NCBI GenBank assembly: GCA_001770355.1
Contig: MEQV01000020.1
Coordinates: 2,702-11,870 of the forward strand
Origin: Betaproteobacteria bacterium RIFCSPLOWO2_02_FULL_62_17
GTDB lineage: Bacteria; Pseudomonadota; Gammaproteobacteria; Burkholderiales; SG8-39
DNA length: 9,169 nucleotides
Direction of reading: 5' to 3'
Shown here: positions 6,266 to 9,169 of the stretch, piece by piece
Position numbering within the stretch: the stretch's first letter is position 1
Layout: each line of letters opens with the position of its first letter
Notes under the pieces: model-generated
What the model saw: the letters and a program-made list of their open reading frames with translations, nothing else
Database searches by the model: none
Told to the model about the DNA's origin: nothing
Program-made: the position numbers and the translations under genes

Positions 6266-8139
6266 ACCAGGCGCCGCTCGCCCGCGGCGATCTTGCCGAT
6301 GCCTTCCATGCCCGGACGCAGTGTCGGCGGCGCCTGTTCAAGCGCCGCTTCCACCCTGAAAAAGTTGCGCCCGTCCTGCGGCGTCGATACCGAGGTGATG
6401 GTCTTCACGGTGAAGGGATAGGTCCGGCCGCCCAGGCCCGTCAACGCCAGTTCCCCCGGCTGGGCCGCGGTGACGTAGCCGATATCGCGCTCATCCACCT
6501 TGAGTATCACGCGATAAGCGTCGAGCGGGGCAAGCTCGAAGAGCACCTTGCCCTGCTCGAGCGGCGCGCCGAGGAACTGCGACAGGTCGCCCGACACCAC
6601 GATGCCGTCGAATGGCGCAAGCAGCCGGGTGCGCGCGAGCTTCTCGTCGATCAAGGCAAGCTGCGCCTCGGCTTGACTGAGCTGCGCGGCCAATATCCTG
6701 GAGGCGGCACGGTCGCGCTTGGCCAGTGCCTCTCGGTACTTGCGCTCGGCTTGCTCGCGTTCGCTCGACCATCTCACGCGCTCGAGCCGGAGGTCCCGGT
6801 CGTCCAGGCGCGCAAGCAGCTGCCTCGCGGTGACCGTTTCGCCGGCCCGCACCAGCGCTTCGGCGAGGTAGCCCTCGAAGGGCGCGACCACGGCGCGCTG
6901 CACGGCCCCTTCCACCACCGTCTTCGCCGACACGCGGAACTCGCCATCGGCAAAGGTCAGAAACAGCGCAGCGAGCACGACAAGTGCCGCGGACAACTTC
7001 AGGGCGGGGCGCCGCGGACCGAGCAAATCGTCCCGCCACTGGGCCAACTTGTCCACCAGGCGTCCGCCAAACCAGCGTTCCTCGTGGAGCATGCGATCGA
7101 GCGCCGGGCCGAGCAGCTCGCCGAGCATTTCGCACAGCAAAACCGTATCGGCATCGAATACCGGGCCGTCGCTGCGCTCCAGGACCAGCGCTCCCACGGG
7201 CTCACCGCCACTCGTCAACGGTATGCCCAGCACGGCCTTGTCGCCCGCGCGCGCGGCCAAGTCGCGGACCGCGACATTCACGCGGCCTCGGGCTGCGGGA
7301 ACGGGCGGAACACTCACGCCCGATTCCTGGTCGATGACCTCTTCCATGGCGTTGGCAATGCTCTCCACCAACTGCGACTTGGAATCGAACAGCGCGGTGC
7401 GGGAGATGGCGCGCAGCTTGAGCTTGCCGTCACGCTCCATCCCGAGACTTACGCGATCGGCATGCACCTTGGTGGCGAGCTCATTGACGATGGCGAGCGC
7501 CGCGTGGTCCAGGACATGGTGCTGCTGCGCCGCCTGCAGCAGGTCGATTACCGTGGCGGCACGTTCGAGCAACAGCGCCTCCCGGCCGACGCCACGGCGG
7601 CGCAGCATGGCCTCGAGCCAGCCCGCTCCCCAGAGCAGTTGGCGCAGCACCGACTGGAGTTGTGGTTCGGATCTTGCCGTGAGGTCGAGCACGACCGTTC
7701 CCCTGATCGAGGCGTCGGTCTCGATGGGATACGCCACGTGCACGCTGTCGGGAGCCAAGCGCTCCCGCTCCGAGGCATCGAGCCCGAGGACAGCGCCGCG
7801 GCGCTGTGACAGGGAGCGTTCCGCCGCTTCGGTCAGATAGCTCAGGTCGCGGCGTGGATCCGGCCATACCGCGGCCGGCACGTAAGTCTGCGAGGCTTCA
7901 TCGTGCAGGAGCAGCAGCCCAGCTTGCACACCGGTGATGAGCGAGCACTGCAGCGTCAGCCACGCCGCGCAGAACGCGTCATCGGAGGAAGCGGATGCAA
8001 AGGCCGCCCAGGCATGCGCATCGGCATCCATTGCCGTTTGAGCGCCCGCGGCCCCGCTCCGATCCGAAGATCCGGGTTCACGCTCGCCGAGCAATGCCGT
8101 GGAAGCCATGTTCGCCATATCTTCATTTTCGCATAGCAT
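6202..8139 (-). CDS. GAF-domain HlyD-like membrane fusion protein
   Basis: A protein of up to 645 aa. An N-terminal cytosolic half has two GAF-like regions: about 55-180, ending near LLWGAGWLEAMLRRR, and about 205-350, with KAVLGIPLTSGGEPVGALVLER typical of GAF strands. One membrane span lies at about 377-397, after a Lys/Arg-rich cytosolic stretch. The periplasmic part is an adaptor: first lipoyl half about 415-446 (APFEGYLAEALVRAGETV), alpha-hairpin about 450-503, second lipoyl half about 504-535 (LLAPFDGIVVSGDLSQFLG), then barrel domains. The Trp-rich C-terminus (about 625-645, ending WAWLP) looks like a second membrane-associated segment and lies in the 64-nt overlap with the M50 gene. 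GAF domains bind small ligands or mediate dimerisation, so this protein may pass a cytosolic signal to the export complex (inference). Start is uncertain: Met1 (8139), Met8 (8118) and Met11 (8109) are all possible, with no strong ribosome site before any. It is the first gene of the cluster, 60 bp after the CinA-like stop. Confidence 0.87.
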   Translation of the reverse strand: MLCENEDMANMASTALLGEREPGSSDRSGAAGAQTAMDADAHAWAAFASASSDDAFCAAWLTLQCSLITGVQAGLLLLHDEASQTYVPAAVWPDPRRDLSYLTEAAERSLSQRRGAVLGLDASERERLAPDSVHVAYPIETDASIRGTVVLDLTARSEPQLQSVLRQLLWGAGWLEAMLRRRGVGREALLLERAATVIDLLQAAQQHHVLDHAALAIVNELATKVHADRVSLGMERDGKLKLRAISRTALFDSKSQLVESIANAMEEVIDQESGVSVPPVPAARGRVNVAVRDLAARAGDKAVLGIPLTSGGEPVGALVLERSDGPVFDADTVLLCEMLGELLGPALDRMLHEERWFGGRLVDKLAQWRDDLLGPRRPALKLSAALVVLAALFLTFADGEFRVSAKTVVEGAVQRAVVAPFEGYLAEALVRAGETVTARQLLARLDDRDLRLERVRWSSEREQAERKYREALAKRDRAASRILAAQLSQAEAQLALIDEKLARTRLLAPFDGIVVSGDLSQFLGAPLEQGKVLFELAPLDAYRVILKVDERDIGYVTAAQPGELALTGLGGRTYPFTVKTITSVSTPQDGRNFFRVEAALEQAPPTLRPGMEGIGKIAAGERRLVWIWTRNFVDWARISFWAWLP

Positions 8140-8199
8140 TGCCCGCGCGGCCGCCCTGCGTTGACGGGCTGGTGAAAATCGAGGCGGCGTAGTTCCGGT
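8140..8199 (-). other. Short gap upstream of the export-like cluster
   Basis: These 60 bp separate the CinA-like stop from the first cluster gene. I see no convincing sigma-70 promoter and no hairpin followed by T residues. The bases just before the ATG are very GC-rich and include the palindrome GCGGCCGC (8147-8154), with no clear Shine-Dalgarno. The cluster promoter may lie inside the CinA-like gene, or the block may be read through from it. Confidence 0.4.
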
Positions 8200-8958
8200 C
8201 TACTTCTTCTTCGGGCCCGGCTCCCAGGTGCCGCCCAGCTCGATCACGCCTTTTTTCATGTCCTCGATGGCGAGCACGACTTCCGCAGGGAAGCCGCGCA
8301 CGCCCAGCTCGATGTGACGGCGTACCCCGTCATCGCCCATGCTGGGCAGGCTGAAGCTCTTCAGTTGCGCGTAGCGCGCTTCGACATCGGTCATCAGCGG
8401 CGTAATGCCGCTCTCGGGCAGGCTGTAGACCAGGATCGACGCCTCGGACTCGGGCTGTTGGTGAAACAGGTGCCGGTACTTCGTGTCCAGCACCCATTCA
8501 ATCATCGGCCATGCCATCACCGGAAACCCGGGCACGAAATGGTGATGGCCGAGGCTGAATCCCGGAATGCGATTGTAGGGATTCGGAATGATGGAGGCGC
8601 CGCGCGGAAACTCGCCCATATGCAGCCGCAAGGGCGTCAGCTCGCCGCCGAAGCGCGCGCGTATTTCGGTCTCGGCTTCTGGATGCAGGTAAAGCTCCAC
8701 ACCGGCAGCGGCCGCCGCGCACTGGCGCGTGTGGTCGTCGGGCGTCGCGCCGATGCCGCCGAAACTGAACACGATGTCTTCCGTCTTCATGGTGCGCGCC
8801 AGCGTCGGGGTGATGATGCCGCGCTCGTCAGCCAGATACAGCGCCCAGGAAAGCTTCAATCCGCGCGCGGCAAGTATCTCCACCGTCTTCGCGAAATGCT
8901 TGTCGTGGCGTTTGCCGCGGATGATCTCGTCACCGATGATGATTGCGCCGAATGGCAT
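8200..8958 (-). CDS. CinA-like MoCF-domain protein (competence/damage-inducible protein A, COG1058)
   Basis: A 252-aa protein of the molybdopterin-binding (MoCF/MogA-like) fold. It starts with IIIGDEIIRGKRHDKHFAK (6-24) and contains the family signature FSFGGIGATPDDHTRQ (64-79), followed by a mixed domain with HFVPGFPVMAWPM. It covers only the N-terminal COG1058 domain. The C-terminal nicotinamide-nucleotide amidase domain of full-length CinA (about 400+ aa) is absent, as is common in betaproteobacterial homologues. Some COG1058 proteins have ADP-ribose pyrophosphatase activity, which would fit the neighbouring NAD+ synthase. The ATG at 8958 begins 2 nt after the upstream stop, so the two genes are almost certainly cotranscribed; GGA just before that stop may serve as the ribosome site. 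The chain ends in a basic PGPKKK. The family call is confident; the enzymatic role is inferred from the family. Confidence 0.9.
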   Translation of the reverse strand: MPFGAIIIGDEIIRGKRHDKHFAKTVEILAARGLKLSWALYLADERGIITPTLARTMKTEDIVFSFGGIGATPDDHTRQCAAAAAGVELYLHPEAETEIRARFGGELTPLRLHMGEFPRGASIIPNPYNRIPGFSLGHHHFVPGFPVMAWPMIEWVLDTKYRHLFHQQPESEASILVYSLPESGITPLMTDVEARYAQLKSFSLPSMGDDGVRRHIELGVRGFPAEVVLAIEDMKKGVIELGGTWEPGPKKK

Positions 8959-8960
8959 GG

Positions 8961-9169
8961 CTATTTTCCGCGCTTGCTTCGACCCCGGGCTTTGCCCTTG
9001 GGCCGCTCAGGTTCCCGCAATGGCACGCTTGCCAAATCCGCCAGCCACACGGTCGCCTCGCTGTCGCTGGGCGCGCGGTAATCGCTGCGCGGCGAGAGCG
9101 ATCCGCCGGAACCGACCTTGGGGCCGTTGGGCATGGCGCTGCGTTTGTACTGGCTCGACTGAAAAAAGC
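8961..9169 (-). CDS. nadE: Probable glutamine-dependent NAD+ synthase, C-terminal fragment
   Basis: Only the last 68 residues are in the window; the gene enters from the right edge in a frame with 2 leftover bases and stops with TAG at 8963-8961. The segment SSQYKRSAMPNGPKVGSGG followed by LSPRSDYRAPSD and VWLADL matches, from memory, the C-terminal end of the long two-domain (glutaminase plus synthetase) NAD+ synthases of the Mycobacterium tuberculosis type. After this the chain ends in a basic Lys/Arg/Gly tail (KGKARGRSKRGK) that looks lineage-specific. NAD+ synthase makes NAD+ from deamido-NAD+ using glutamine or ammonia in the cytosol. The identification rests on a short tail and needs the upstream sequence. 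Confidence 0.65.
   Translation of the reverse strand, partial: FFQSSQYKRSAMPNGPKVGSGGSLSPRSDYRAPSDSEATVWLADLASVPLREPERPKGKARGRSKRGK

Noticed and set aside
6673..7809. Plus-strand open frame (378 codons) opposite the GAF-HlyD gene
   Set aside because: Antisense shadow: Gln/His/Arg-rich with no family features, fully covered by a convincing minus-strand gene.
8161..8166. TTGACG resembling a -35 promoter box on the plus strand
   Set aside because: No matching -10 element follows at the right spacing, and there is no plus-strand gene to drive.

Overview
The window is GC-rich and densely coded. Every gene I can support lies on the minus strand, so the gene order runs from the right end of the window to the left. 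The products look proteobacterial. The single-domain CinA-like protein and its setting most resemble betaproteobacteria (Burkholderiales, Nitrosomonadales or Rhodocyclales type). That is a judgement from protein style only, because the window has no rRNA or other phylogenetic marker.

The right end (about 8200-9169) is housekeeping. It holds the C-terminal tail of a probable glutamine-dependent NAD+ synthase, followed 2 bp later by a CinA-like MoCF-domain protein (COG1058). Both fit pyridine-nucleotide metabolism. A 60-bp gap with no visible terminator or promoter separates this pair from the next block.

The rest (1-8139) is one tightly packed cluster of six genes that looks like an envelope export or protein-handling system. 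In order they are: (1) an inner-membrane protein with cytosolic GAF-type sensory domains, one membrane span and a periplasmic membrane-fusion (HlyD-like) domain; (2) a polytopic M50/site-2-protease-like protein with an N-terminal PqqD-like domain and a C-terminal membrane-fusion domain, whose start overlaps gene 1 by 64 nt; (3) a shortened SecA paralogue (667 aa from the chosen start), overlapping gene 2 by 8 nt; (4) a small exported HlyD-type periplasmic adaptor; (5) a DUF3467 protein of about 101 aa; (6) a SapC-family protein that runs off the left edge.

The most interesting content is this combination. It has a SecA-type motor lacking the C-terminal half that canonical SecA uses for SecYEG-dependent secretion, an intramembrane metalloprotease with a possible peptide-binding domain, and three separate membrane-fusion modules. 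No ABC or RND pump, TolC-like protein or obvious exported substrate is visible. SapC is named after the S-layer secretion locus of Campylobacter fetus. My working inference is a dedicated export or surface-protein system whose outer-membrane part and substrate lie beyond the left edge or elsewhere. Its function is not shown by the sequence. No RNA genes, insertion sequences, CRISPR arrays or gene-free stretches over 300 bp were seen.
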